NCBI RefSeq assembly: GCF_901709675.1
Contig: NC_051087.1
Location: forward strand, 124,001-188,000
DNA: 64,000 nucleotides
Origin: Syngnathus acus
Lineage: Eukaryota; Chordata; Actinopteri; Syngnathiformes; Syngnathidae
Direction of reading: 5' to 3'
This document shows, piece by piece, positions 1-25,857 of this stretch. Each line of letters starts with the position of its first letter. The stretch's first letter is position 1. The notes beneath the pieces were generated by a model. It saw only the letters and a list, made by a program, of their open reading frames with translations, was not told the origin of the DNA and did not search any database. The position numbers were made by a program, and so were the translations under genes.

Positions 1-39
1 CATTTCTGACTCAATGTTGACGAGAGCTTCTTTTCTTAC

Positions 40-1042
40 TGGGCGATGACGTCTCTGCCTTTGATGATCTGCTTGATGGCTCGCTGCTGAATGGCCGACG
101 GCTTCTCGAACCCTGAGGCGAGCCGCGCACGCACAACATTAGCACGCGCGTCCTGTGCCAAAATGTCCGAGCATTTGGCGGGTGGAAAAAGTGTGGTTTT
201 CTCTTGGATTGGATGCTTTTGATCAAAGCCCTTTGAGACTGCTTGTGATTTAGGGCTATACAAATCAACTTGACTTGACTAGGATAGTGCCAACAACTGC
301 GATATTGTTATTTCTGCCTAACCTCGATTTCCCAGTAAAGGTGAGAAATTTGTGATTGAAGGTGTTCAAGCACGTCTTGCATCTGATTCGAATTTGGAAA
401 AGATCAACTCCGAAATGTAGGACGTTGGCGTGCTCAAGCTGATGGAGCTCGTCATTTTCAAATCAAATGCTGTGAATGCCACAACATCCTTCATTGTGAA
501 CATTTCAACGCCATTTTCTTCACCAAGCATGCTCTTTACGGTCACATTGGCCTCCTCACTGTTGGTTTCTTCGGGTTTTTTGGTCTTTCGAACAACGCCC
601 GTACAATACTCGTGTATCACGACTGACGCGAACACGCTCTTTTCCACTTGGTGTTGGTTGGATCGTAGTTGTTGGACTTTCGAACATTAGCCCAAGTGGC
701 TAATGCTAACGGGGAAACTTCAGCCACCCAGCGCGAAGCCACAAAGGGGCTAATCCGATGTTCACCTGGCGTCAACTCGCCACATAAACGTGAGCTGGAA
801 CGCCAGCGGGGATAATTAGAGCTTATGGCGGCGGCGTGGCGTGGCGTGGCGGCGGGCTGCCCAGAGGCCTCGCCGATCCCCGGCCTACCGTAAGCGTAGA
901 TGCCGCGCAGCAGGTCCTCCCTCAGGCCCATGGTGTCGAAGGTAGGGGTGACGTCCACCTCCTCGCTAGTCTCGAACTCCACCTTAGTCATGTCCTCGTC
1001 CTTGAGGAGCCGCTTACGACTCTGCACACCGGCGGCGGCCAT
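40..1042 (-). CDS. eif4a3: Eukaryotic initiation factor 4A-III, 5' part (first two coding exons)
   Basis: DEAD-box RNA helicase core of the exon junction complex; it clamps spliced mRNA in the nucleus and acts in nonsense-mediated decay. Coding exon 1 is complement 889-1042 (ATG at 1042) and encodes [20 protein letters not shown] followed by the near-invariant stretch ending in LRGIYAYG. Exon 2 is complement 40-112 and carries the Q-motif ([13 protein letters not shown]) up to DVIAQ, just before motif I. The exon 1 donor (gtaggc), exon 2 acceptor (cag) and exon 2 donor (gtaagaa) are visible, and a Gly codon is split across the junction. The rest of the helicase lies beyond position 1, so the gene is cut by the window edge, not broken. 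The start follows the family N-terminus. The intron holds a dispersed repeat. Confidence 0.95.
205..280 (-). repeat. Dispersed fish interspersed repeat, copy 1
   Basis: Lies in eif4a3 intron 1. Its reverse complement shares the core TATAGCCCTAAATCACAAGC and the following GTCTCAAAGGGCTT with the copy at 33519-33612. The words resemble a repeat common in introns of ray-finned fishes; I cannot name the family without a search. Confidence 0.6.
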
Positions 1043-2189
1043 TTCTTGACTGCAACTGAAAGGCGGCGAAAAGGCGGCGAAAAGGCGTCGCGACGTTAGC
1101 TGCTAACAAACACACCGGGGAGAGAAGGCAACGCGAGAAAGAAAGAAAGAAAGGCCGAGGGGAGGGGAGGGGAAAGGGGAGAGGCGTGTGGCGCCGCTGC
1201 GATGACGCACTCGGCCAGCGACGCCGGAGATGACGACGTCAAACTGCGGTGGGGAAAAAAAAGCGAGAAGGCGTCGAGCGCGTCCTTCAAAAGTTGCCAG
1301 TAAAGACAAGCAAGCGGCCACATTTGACGGCGCTCGCTCGCTCGCCCTAGCATTCCAAGTTATCAAGTTGAGCACATTTGCGCAGTCGCGCAAAAGCCCC
1401 TCCCCCAAAAGGAAACGGCCCGGCCCGGAACGGCACCCGCCGCCCGCCCGCCCGCCGACGACAACGACGTGTAGTTCCCGTAATATGGACGCCATCCAAG
1501 CCGCGCTTCTCGGAGTAGTCCCAAATACGTTGGCGCTTCATGTTAAAAGGGCGACCATATATTACTTTTTGCCCCTTCACAAGAACTGCTTATTTTCGAG
1601 GGCACACGTAGATGCCGGTAGGGGTCGACACACAGTCGCTTAAAAAATACTATACTAAAAAAAACTACACCATTATGGCCCCCATCACTTGTCACACAAT
1701 GAACAAATGCAGCACTGCAGTAATAGAAAGGAGTTTGACAGTACAACTGACGAATAAAGTCAATCTGGGCACACACAAACGTATACTGCCGTTCGAACCT
1801 CTCAAGAGGTAGCGAGAAGGAAGGAAGGAGACAAGGCAGAATGAACAAAAGGATGGAAGCGGCAGGAAAAGAAGAGAGCATCAAAGTCCAGCGAGGGAAG
1901 TCAAGTGGGACGAAGGAAAGGTAGAAGGAAGGTTGTACAGTGGAGCAAGACGGGAGGAAGCAAGGCAGGAGGAAAGAAAGGATGGAAGAGCAAGAGAGGG
2001 AAGGGAACAGGCAAGGAATGCTGTAGCCCCCCCGGCCTTTCCAGGGGGAGCGGGTGGTTGCCGTGGCAACGGGCGTGCGGCTCAGCGAATGGCCGAGCGC
2101 TCGCCGTTTGCGGCCAGAAGTGCTGAGTGGGCCGGGCCGGCCCCCCTCCCGCCGTGCTGCCAACCAAAGCGCCCCCGTCCCCTCCTATT
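1043..2189. other. eif4a3 5' flank; no gene recognised
   Basis: Holds the presumed eif4a3 promoter and 5' UTR, a short GAAA-rich purine tract near 1137-1155, and a polypurine stretch (GGAA/GGAAGGAG words) at about 1810-2010. Open frames here are low-complexity products of GC- or purine-rich sequence with no recognisable protein. Confidence 0.6.
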
Positions 2190-3241
2190 ATGATTGGCAG
2201 CCGGTGTTTGTGCGCTGAAGCTTCTAGCGTCCGGCCGGCCAGCTGGTCATTCCAGTGCAGCGCGGCGCCGGCCCACCACCTAACCCATGTGCGGGGTCAA
2301 CTGGTAAGAAGGCGCCGTATTCTGTCGGCTTTTTTTGGGGGGGGGGGACGCCATCTGGCTGCTAGCGTGCGGGTCAAAAGGTCAAGTCAATGCTTCTTCA
2401 GCGTTCCCCTTTCCAAGTTGCGTGGCAAAAGCCTTGGATGAGCGCTGTAGGTGGGCAGGCAGGCGACTGGCCACATTTGGATTGGGCGCAAATTGAGATC
2501 GACAACACACAACGTTAGACGCTTGTTAACAACTTGGCCTTGCAGGTTTCCAAAAGGGACGCTGCTGAGGAGCTGGCTGACCAAGTCCAGGCCCCGCCTC
2601 CTGTTGCTGATCGCCGGGCTCAAGCGACCTCAGGTGACCCTGATGAGGAGGAAGAGGATGAAGAGAACCAAAGTAGCCAAGGCCACGTAAGCGGTAAATA
2701 CGGCGGCTGGCGGGAATGGCTCAGAGGGTCCGAGACCCTCGGGAGCGGGCGAGCGCCTCTCGGCCGGCCCGCCCGATGAGAGCCGTTGACGTGGCTCTGG
2801 CTGGGAGCGACACAGAGAATCGAGACAAGCTAACGCAATGGAATGAAGCCTTTTTGAGCAATTTGTGTTAGCGCTAAGCTCAACATAGCCCTCGCTGGTT
2901 TGCTACTTTCTGTTTTTGTGTGGAAAGACTCCAGACTCACAGTCCAAGCTCATGTGGCTGTGAACTAAGCCAAAACCTTTTGATGTGGACAAAATAGTGA
3001 TTTGTCTGCCACCGCCACAATTCCAGTGATCATTTGTGTGCGTGTGTGTGTGTGAAGCTGCAACTTTTCCATGTTCATCTGGACACCTTCAAAGGGTTTT
3101 GGTCGGACTTCCTGTTTGGCGGCAGCTAAATCTTCTGTTTTCTTGCAGAACGTGCAGCCGGATGCCGCACTTTGCTTGAAGCCTCGGCGACGCCACGCGT
3201 TGGACCACGTCGACGACGTTCAACAGGCATCCCATCAATAA
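2190..3241 (+). CDS. Putative small acidic protein, three exons (uncertain)
   Basis: I do not recognise this gene. Candidate exons are 2190-2303, 2546-2686 and 3149-3241, all joined in phase 0, with donors gtaagaa and gtaagcg and acceptors ttgcag and cttgcag. They give 115 codons plus TAA. The stop overlaps a canonical AATAAA (3237-3242). Exon 2 encodes an acidic run (DPDEEEEDEENQSS); exon 3 is basic then His/Asp-rich and ends VDDVQQASHQ. The 5' end is unsure: ATG 2390 with a weaker donor at 2447 would also join exon 2 in frame, and the same splices can be read in another frame. There is no domain, signal peptide or membrane segment. It could be a lineage-specific protein or a noncoding RNA; the strong splice sites and poly(A) signal favour a real transcript more than a real protein. 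Confidence 0.3.
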
Positions 3242-3242
3242 A
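3237..3242 (+). terminator. Poly(A) signal AATAAA of the 2190-3241 transcript
   Basis: Canonical hexamer overlapping the TAA stop of the putative small gene and facing the pex6 poly(A) signal 40 bp away. Confidence 0.5.
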
Positions 3243-3282
3243 ATTCCCAGAATGTCAACGGCTCCTTTTGTGCCCACCTTTT

Positions 3283-3288
3283 TTTATT
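3283..3288 (-). terminator. Poly(A) signal of pex6
   Basis: TTTATT on the plus strand, AATAAA on the minus strand, about 290 bp beyond the pex6 stop codon. Confidence 0.6.
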
Positions 3289-3579
3289 TGTCGTGTGAAT
3301 TTCAATGCGACGCACAACTGCAGGACAATTCTACTCTCATAATTGTAGACCATTTCTTGGAGGGGGGGGGAACCCCCAAAACAATTCTAATGTGTTGTCA
3401 CAGTCATTATTTCTGTCCTTCCCGCAAAATCAAGTACGGTTCGACACTGTTGTCCCTTCAGCCACGTCAGAAAAGAATGACCGACGACCGTCTGTCTGCC
3501 GAAAGGCACCAACGTGTCCAGCACCGGAGTGCCAAGCGAACAGGCGGCCAGCGCCCACTTTGCCACATTTGTCGGCGGG

Positions 3580-9123
<5,544 letters not shown>

Positions 9124-9480
9124 CTTGCTCCAACTTTCACATCGTGACGTCTCGCCTTCCGCCCAATAGAAGACGAGCTTTTTCCTTACGTCAGAGCCGC
9201 CGCGAGTCCGTCCTTGTCCCGCCCGCTTCCACTTTATTTATTTGTTCAATTTCATATTATGACTCGCTGAATTTCAAAGTAACTTTCATGTGGGGGTTTT
9301 GTTACAATTTGTAACAAACATTTGTAACAAAATCAACGCATTCAACAGCCCCTCCCAACCCAGACAGACAACCCGAAAGTTTTTGGGGGGGTTTCCCCCC
9401 TTCAGGTATTTTCCACCCCAAATTATATTAGCTGGTTCCGCTTGTATGACTGTTCTACCTGTCAACTGGGCTCTTGGGGC

Positions 9481-9488
9481 GCTGCTGC

Positions 9489-9521
<33 letters not shown>

Positions 9522-9531
9522 TGCTGTTGCA
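9481..9531 (+). repeat. CTG trinucleotide repeat
   Basis: About 17 CTG units with one CTT and one TTG interruption, in the pex6-ttbk1 intergenic region. On the minus strand this reads as CAG. Confidence 0.9.
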
Positions 9532-10576
9532 GCGAACGCGTTTCCGTGACTGATGAAGGCGCGGCCGAATGGACCGACGGTGCGCATGCGCGGTGCTGAT
9601 GATGCTGGAAGATGAAGATGGAGCTCAGGAGGCAAGGGTGACGATGATGTTTGCTGGTTCGGAGCAGTCCGGACGGGAAACAACAAGGAGGTCAGACGAA
9701 CAACAACTCAAATTCTGATGTGTGTGTGTGTGTGTGTGTGTGCGCGCCCGCGCGCGCGTTTTGCTTATTGGCCTGAACGTGCACGTAAAGGCAACAACAA
9801 CGACTCGTTGGTCGATTGGAAGCAGGCCGAGGAGGCAGCATGAGGCGTTCAGGTGCCGCTCGGTTGCGCGGGACAAGGGAGCCCCCTGATGGCGCCTGAC
9901 TCACCCGCTCCGCTGCCAGCAGCAACCGCAATCCCCCCCCCCCCCCCCCCCACACCAAAAAAGAAAACTGGCCGAAAACGCTGTCACTCCCTGTCAAAAC
10001 GAGTTTGTGGTGCTTTGGTTCACCTCGAGACAACGGCAGTGTGTGAAGGGATCAACATTTACGTGGGATGGGACAGCAAGAGTTTAAAGTGGACAGAACT
10101 TGGTCCAAATATTATATTTGATCAGAATCTTTGTCTGGCACAAATGCCAATTATTTGTGTTTATTTATTTGTCTGGGTGCAGTGGAGCCCCGGTGTTTAT
10201 GTGGGCGTGTTGTTGGAGGAAAACGTTCTGGAGCAGAGCAGTGGCGGCGGGCTGTCTTTTTTTTTTCTCAAGCATTATTATTGTGAAAGGGGATAGCGGA
10301 AGCTGTTGCGGCGCTCGTCAGGTGACTTGACTCTGGTGTTGCTGGGCTGCAGTGCGGACAAAACGCTGATGCGGTTCTGCGGTTCTGGATTGGTGCACAT
10401 CCCGCGCCTCTCCCAGCAGAACCACGGACCGCTCGCACATTCTGGTTCCGGTCCACCCGGACCAGAACCGGGAGCGCAATTGCGCGTACCGCCGTCACAC
10501 CGAGCCGGGCCGAGCCGGGTCCGCTGCGCGAGCGGAACCGAGCTGTGGGTGGGGGTTCTTCTCTCGTGAATTCCCA

Positions 10577-10614
10577 ATGAAGAGTCCCAAGAGGCGGAAG
10601 CGGAGGAGCGCCAG
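10577..10614 (+). other. Candidate ttbk1 leader exon 3' end with a possible uORF
   Basis: An ATG at 10577 opens MKSPKRRKRRSA and runs to a good donor (CCAG then gtaggt at 10615) inside a CpG-rich block. Spliced to the acceptor at 12695 it would make a uORF that ends at a TAG just inside the ttbk1 coding sequence. I infer a leader exon because the ttbk1 start exon begins with an acceptor and so needs an upstream exon; which one is not proven. Confidence 0.3.
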
Positions 10615-12644
10615 GTAGGTTGAAGCGCCGCAGCCGGCGCTGCGGGGGTTCTACCGCCGGGACGGGCGGTGCCGGTCAACGGCATGTTTCATTCATGAGT
10701 CGGGTCAGGCCGGGCCACATTTATCGAGCGGCGGATGCGTAGCTGCGCGTGCGCAGTGAGGCCGCATGACTGTGCAGTGGGTTTGCATGCGAGTTTGGAC
10801 TTGACTGCCGACGATGGCGCGAGCAACTGCGTTGACCTAGGGACGGACGGACGATGATGATGATGATGTTCTGAGCCCAGTGGCAATTTCCTTTGTGGTG
10901 CGCGGTGCCGCCTGAGAGAGGGAAGGTCACGGGCATTTTCAGCCGAGCTGCTCGTGTGCGTGCGGAGACTTCTCCGGATTCGGGACATTTTTGGATGTTG
11001 TAGATGACGAAATGACCGAGTGGCTGGCTGGCTGGCTGGCTGGCCGGCCGGCCGTTGTACGTTGAGAAACGTCAAGGGCTGGACTTTTTTCTCACCCCGT
11101 TTGGTCAAGTGCGAGCATCTCGGGGGTGCTGCGTGCTTTTCTGCACAATCATGAGGCGCATCTGTTTGAGGAGACAAGATCCACGTGGGCAAGTCATGTT
11201 GGCTGGCGTGTCGACGGGAATGCACCGCTGAAACAATCATTGTGTTGGCTTTTTATTGACATTTCAGACCAAAGTCCCAACTTCTGCTCCTCACCAAGTG
11301 AATTCCAAGTGTACGTTCCACATTCCGTGGCGACACCGAGCTGGCTAACAGTGTTCAGTGAGCAATCACAGCTAACAACCTCGCATCTCTCCCCAAAAGA
11401 GCATTCCGTTCCATCGCCATAGCACCGTTTTAGAATGGAAGAATCGGGTCCGTTCGGTGCCATCACGATGGGATCGGTGTCGCTTTTGTCACGTTCGCCG
11501 ATACGCAAGGACGCGGCAACTCATTCGCAGCAATTGAATAGGTACTGGACACGTGGCCCTCATTGGCCGTCACGTGTGGGCGGGCCCCGGTTAACCGCCA
11601 TCTTTTTGGTTCGTAGGCCGTCCAAGGAATTGTTGTGAGCTGGCGCTCAGAACGATGGTGAGCTGGGAATGATGCCAAGTGGCTAGCTGGCTTCTGCACC
11701 CGCCCGACCGCCCGCCCCCACCCCGACCGCCTTGCCCGCCCGCCCAAAGGGGGGGGGGGGGGGGGATGAGGTGTCACGACCACAGAGTTCCTCCACGAAG
11801 ACCCGCAAACGCGTACGCACTTGGCTCAGGACGTCGGATCGGGTTGGACCGCGTTGGCTCGGGAATAATGACGTCCGGGTCTACCAAATGTGGACGAAAT
11901 TGCGCTCTTTGGCACAACTTTGTGTGACTTTGCTCCAATTTCTCCCATTTGAACAGCCGTTTCATTGCGGACAAAGCATCCAAAACATGTGGCGAAAGCG
12001 ACTCGAGCCAGAGTCACCGTTTGAGTCAGTGGGGCCGAGCAAAGAAGCGCCTTTTCTTTGGCGGAAGGATACTCTGTGGTCCGGCCCTCTGCCGCCATTG
12101 GTCATCTGCTTGGCACAGATGCCTCGTCCCCGCCCCCGGCGGCGCCGCATGCGAGGCGCCCGAACGCAGCCGCGTGCTTGACGACCGATGCGTACGGCCG
12201 GCGGCAATGAGATGAGGGAGGCCTCCCTGGCTGGCTGGCGGGCGGGCTCCAGACTTTCAATTCTTTGCGGCGAATTGAAAGCGATAGTGTGGGGCGCCCC
12301 CTGGCCATGTTTTCTTGTCAAAGGGGATTGATGTTTGCGCTTCCAACACATTCGCAGAGGATCTCCATATCGTGACAGTCAACCCGAGCTAAGTCAGTGA
12401 GTACGAAGGCCCCCCGCCCCGCCCCCCCCCGCCTTGCATGCCGTGTTTTGATAAACGCAGGCGCTAAGTAGGCATAAGCAATTAGCGCAGTTACCAGCCG
12501 GCCGCTCGAGTCGGCCGGGCGGCACTCTGCCGGCTCCCGCATTGAAAAGCCACGCGGCGGGGTTGACTGTACTTTTTCGATTGGCCGCTTTAACTCCGAC
12601 CGCAGCGCACGGCCCGCAATGCCCCGCCCCGCCCCGCCCCGTAG

Positions 12645-21563
<8,919 letters not shown>

Positions 21564-21949
21564 TACTAAAGATCTCCACTTTTTGTTTGCCCTGTGGACT
21601 TCCTGAACTTCTCTGGCGGTGGCTGACTCAGCATGTTTCAATCCCCACGAATGCTGTAAATAATCCATCCTATTTATCCAATCATTAATCAATCCATTTC
21701 CCTTGAGACGACTGTGGCTCTTTTTTCTGCCAACCATGCAGCCGTGCAGGCAGCCGTGCAGGCAGACACAACGCAGATACGTAGCGGCCCAGTACGTGGC
21801 CCCCCCGCCGGCCGTTGACCTTGGTGTAGGCGCTGGGTCATTGTTGTGGCCTTCCACCTGCGCTGAGCGGCCCCTTCTTGTTGCTTGGCGACCGGTTCAT
21901 GGACGGTTTGAGTGACGGGCTTGGACGAGCGCGTGCAAAAAAATCAAAC

Positions 21950-21955
21950 TTTATT
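21950..21955 (-). terminator. Poly(A) signal of tpcn3
   Basis: AATAAA on the minus strand begins 13 bases after the tpcn3 stop codon, which implies a 3' UTR of only about 30-40 nt. Confidence 0.7.
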
Positions 21956-21967
21956 GCCAAAGACGTT

Positions 21968-24900
21968 TCAAGCGGAGCCGAAAGACGGGTTGGCAAAGTT
22001 TCCGTTGGCATCGTGAGCGTCGTCGCCATCCTCCTGCTCCAAGTCGGCCTCAAACAGGCGTTGCAGCAACGCATCCACCGTTCGATACCCTGACACGCAC
22101 GCACACACAACACACAGCCTTACTTCCTGATGTGGCGCCGTATGCCGGCGGTGGCGGCAGCCTACTTTTGGAGGCAATTTTGAACATGAGTTTGGGTTCG
22201 ACGCTCTCCGATGGGTCGGCCGGCTGCTCCTGGTCACTTGTCTCCATGGCGTTGACCAGGTTGTCCTCCAGCGCCTCCCTGGCGCACACACAAACACACG
22301 CATGTTAAGTGAAGAGCAGGTAGCCAGGAAGTCCACGAGAGCGGCAGGCGGTGGCCTCACTGCGCCACGCCCAACTGGAGCTCCTCAATCTTCTTCTCCA
22401 GCTCGCTGTGCAGGTTGCTCTTGTCCAGCGTGTACTCCAGGAAGAAGGCCTCCAGCACAAACGCCACAAAGATGCTGACGGCAACGAGAAGGAGAGCGCT
22501 GCGTCAGGACCGGCCAGCGGGCCGGCAGGCGGGAGCTCGGGCAGCTCACTTGATGATGATGATGACAACGGTGATGTGAAAGAGCACAAAGTAGATCCGG
22601 GCCGACTTGTGGGTGACGGCTGAAAAGCCGCTGCTCAGGAGTGAGCGCACGTTAAGGAGCGCAAAGCCGGCGCAAAGCCGGCGCAAAGCCGGCGCAAAGC
22701 CGGCGCAAAGACGGCCCGGCGCAAAGACGGGGCGGCCGGCTTAGGCCGGCCAGGCTGGCAAGGATATCGTGCCACTGGTTGACCACAGTGAGCTGGACGA
22801 GCAGCACAAAGGCGTTGAGCACGTTGTTGAAGTTGTTCTTGCAGTAGCCCAGCCTGGCAAAGGCGCTGCCCCGCAGCAGCGGGTTCCCGCAGTCAGCCGC
22901 GGCCGGGCCGCCGTCCTCCTCCTCGAACTTCACCTTGCCCTTGAACAGCTCCATGCCCACCACAGCAAACACGTAGTACACCACCTGGCCCGGGAGGGAG
23001 GCAGGCAGGCAGGGGCTTTCAGCAGCTGTCGACCGCACCCGCCGCCGTGCCCGACGTCCCAGACCAGAGCTGCCGACGCCTCCTTACCAGGATGAGCTGG
23101 CCGAAGGTAAGGATGGCCGGTCCGATGCGGATCAGGGTGTTCATGATGGTGCGGAACCTGACGGTAAAAGGCACGTGGTTAGCCCAGCCGCGGCGCTCCC
23201 AGTTACACGTTGGCATTGAGCTGAGACGGACAACACCGCGACTCGCCAAGCTACTCACTAGCCGTTAGCCAGAATATAGCATTTTTCATTCCAATGTCGG
23301 GATTAAGCTAGCAGGGGAAACGCAATCGTTAATTTCCCATCACGTGTTAGCGTTAAGCTAGCAGGGGCGACAACGTGACTGACTGGCAATGCTAATCATT
23401 AGCACTTCTATGCTATGTTTTCAAATGAAGCTAGCCGGGCGGGGCGACAGTGCAAATAGCCACGCTAATCTGTGGCCCACTTCCCATGATGCGTTTGCAC
23501 GTGACTTTGTCGACATCATAACGGTACCTCTTGATGCGGTCTACCACTCGAATGAGTCGCAGCACTCGCAGGATGAAAACGATGTCCAGGATCTGGCGGC
23601 TGGTGTAGCCACCCGCTGAAAAGCACCACAACTGCTGTAAGGACTTTGTTCTTCGACAAACTTCCATACACTTCCTTTCAGGAGCTTCTCAACTGATCGA
23701 AGTCCTTGAGAACTTTCACCACCTTCTACAAATGTGTTAAACACTCTCAGGACCCTTTGTGAACTTCCAAGTCCTTGGAAGAACTTGCACAGGACTTAAA
23801 AGCAAAGAAAAAAACACAAGCATCAAGTACTTTGAGCAACTTCGAAAGACTATGTGAACATCCATCACTTTCTAAAAACTTACTTTGTGGACCTTTGAAA
23901 AATGCTCTGGAGCGCTTGGAAGAAAGAACTTCCAGGACAACATGCAGGAGGAGCAGGACGCTCCCCCACACTTTGCTGAGCAATCGCACAAAACTTTCAG
24001 GACATTCAAAGACCCTCGGTGACCTTGCGACCGGAACTTTGTAAGAACTTTCAGGAGCTTCATCAGCAGCAGAAAATAGGAAGTGAGCTCACATTTCTGG
24101 AGGGCGCTGTTGATGACGGTGGCAACCAGCGCACACACCACGATGATGGTGTCGAACCTGCAAACACAAAGTAAGACAGTAAACTGTACGAGGACCTTCA
24201 AAGAACTTGCAAGTAAGCAGAAGTTGTAGAAGGCGCAGGTAGGCAGCCACGCAGGCAGGCAGCCACGCAGGCAGGCAGCCACGCAGGCAGCCACGCAGGC
24301 AGCCACGCAGGCAGCCACGCAGGCAGCCACGCAGGCAGGCAGGCGCTGACCAGTTCCAGAAGCAGTGCGCGGCGAAGAAGCTCCTGGGCTCGGTGACGTA
24401 GAGTTTGAGGAGAATTTCCAGCAGGTAGAGCACCAGGAAGGCCCACTCCGAGTAGGCCACGCTGGGCTTGTCCTCGTCCAGGCCGATGAACACCGCGTTG
24501 ATCATGATGATCACGTCGTACGCCACCGCAAAGGCCCTGCGGACGCACGCACGCACACACAGCCGCCGTGTCAGCGGCCCGCCCACACACATAGCCACGC
24601 CCCCCTCACCTGTGGCGGACCAATCGGCAGAGGAGGCGGCTGGGCGCCGAGCGGTAGAAGGCGGGGCACAGGCGGCCCAGCGGGTGCGGCCTGGACTTGA
24701 GGGTCATCACTTGGATGTTGAGCAGGTCGGCCAGCTGGACGAAGGCCGTCTTGTCTGAGAGGAGACGCGCCCAGCGACAACGTCACCTCCATCGTGAGCG
24801 ACTCGGCGCGCACGCACGCGCGTGGCGTGACATACCGACGGCGCCGCGGTTTCGGTCGTCCGAGACGCTCCACAGCAGTTCGGTGTGGGCGCGGCCCATA

Positions 24901-25822
24901 TCGGGCTGGACCGATCGGACCAGGCGGCTCCAGCTGGCGCGGCTGACCCGCGGCTCGCCCGCGCCACCGTCCTCGGGGCGTTCTTGCAGCACGGTGAAGG
25001 CCCGCGCCATCTTGTGCCGCTTAGCCCGCACCAGCAGCCGCACCTCCTCCTGCCAGGCGGAGGAAGGGGGGGGTCAATCAGCCACGCGCTCTTTCTTTCT
25101 TTCTGTCTTGGCATGTTTGCAGCGGCTCACCTTCAAGTACTTCTTGTAGTTGTTGAAGACCACGGCGAGGAAGACGGACATGAAGATGAAGGTGTTGACC
25201 AGGATGTAGACGATGAAGAAGAGGGCGAAGGCCGAGCTGGCGTCGTACGCCGGCATCCTGAGCGCAAAGGCACGTCAGCGGCAGTTGCGGCGGCAGCGGG
25301 CCGGGCCGGGCCGAGCGGCTCACATGACGTCGGGGCTGTTGGCCGTGGTCACCAGCACGTAGAGATCAAACACGGCGTCTGCATAGTTGGAGAAGTACGC
25401 TGCGCCCTCCGACGTCTTCAGGCCGCTGCGTTGCACCGGCAGCGTTAGTCGGCAAAAAAACACATGAATAGGAGCGGACGGCGGGAAGTCAAACACTCAC
25501 CGCTTGCTGAACAGTTTGAGTGCCATCAGCGAGAAGATGAGGATGCTGAAGATGAAGAGCAGGAAGACGGTCAAGATCTGAGGTAAGGCGTTGCGGATGC
25601 TTCGGATGGCCCTGCGCAGCTACGCACGCACGCACGCACAGTGAGCGTGGACATGGCCCAGTGCCGTCAGACGTGCTTTGGAGCGCCACCTACCTGCCGC
25701 CCCTCCGTCACGTTGACCAACAGGAGCGGTCGCAGCACTCGCGACCAGCGGAGGGCGTAACAGCCGGCGGCGTGCAGAGCGCCATAGACGATCATGTCGA
25801 CGAGCGTCAGCTGAGACGCACG

Positions 25823-25857
<35 letters not shown>

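Noticed and set aside
1543-2163. Leu/Ser/Pro-rich 206-codon open frame on the minus strand
   Set aside because: It is the translation of a polypurine tract, with no splice or homology support.
22755-22755. Calling tpcn3 a pseudogene because of the missing donor
   Set aside because: All other exons are intact and in phase, so repeat-shifted splicing or a local assembly error is more likely.
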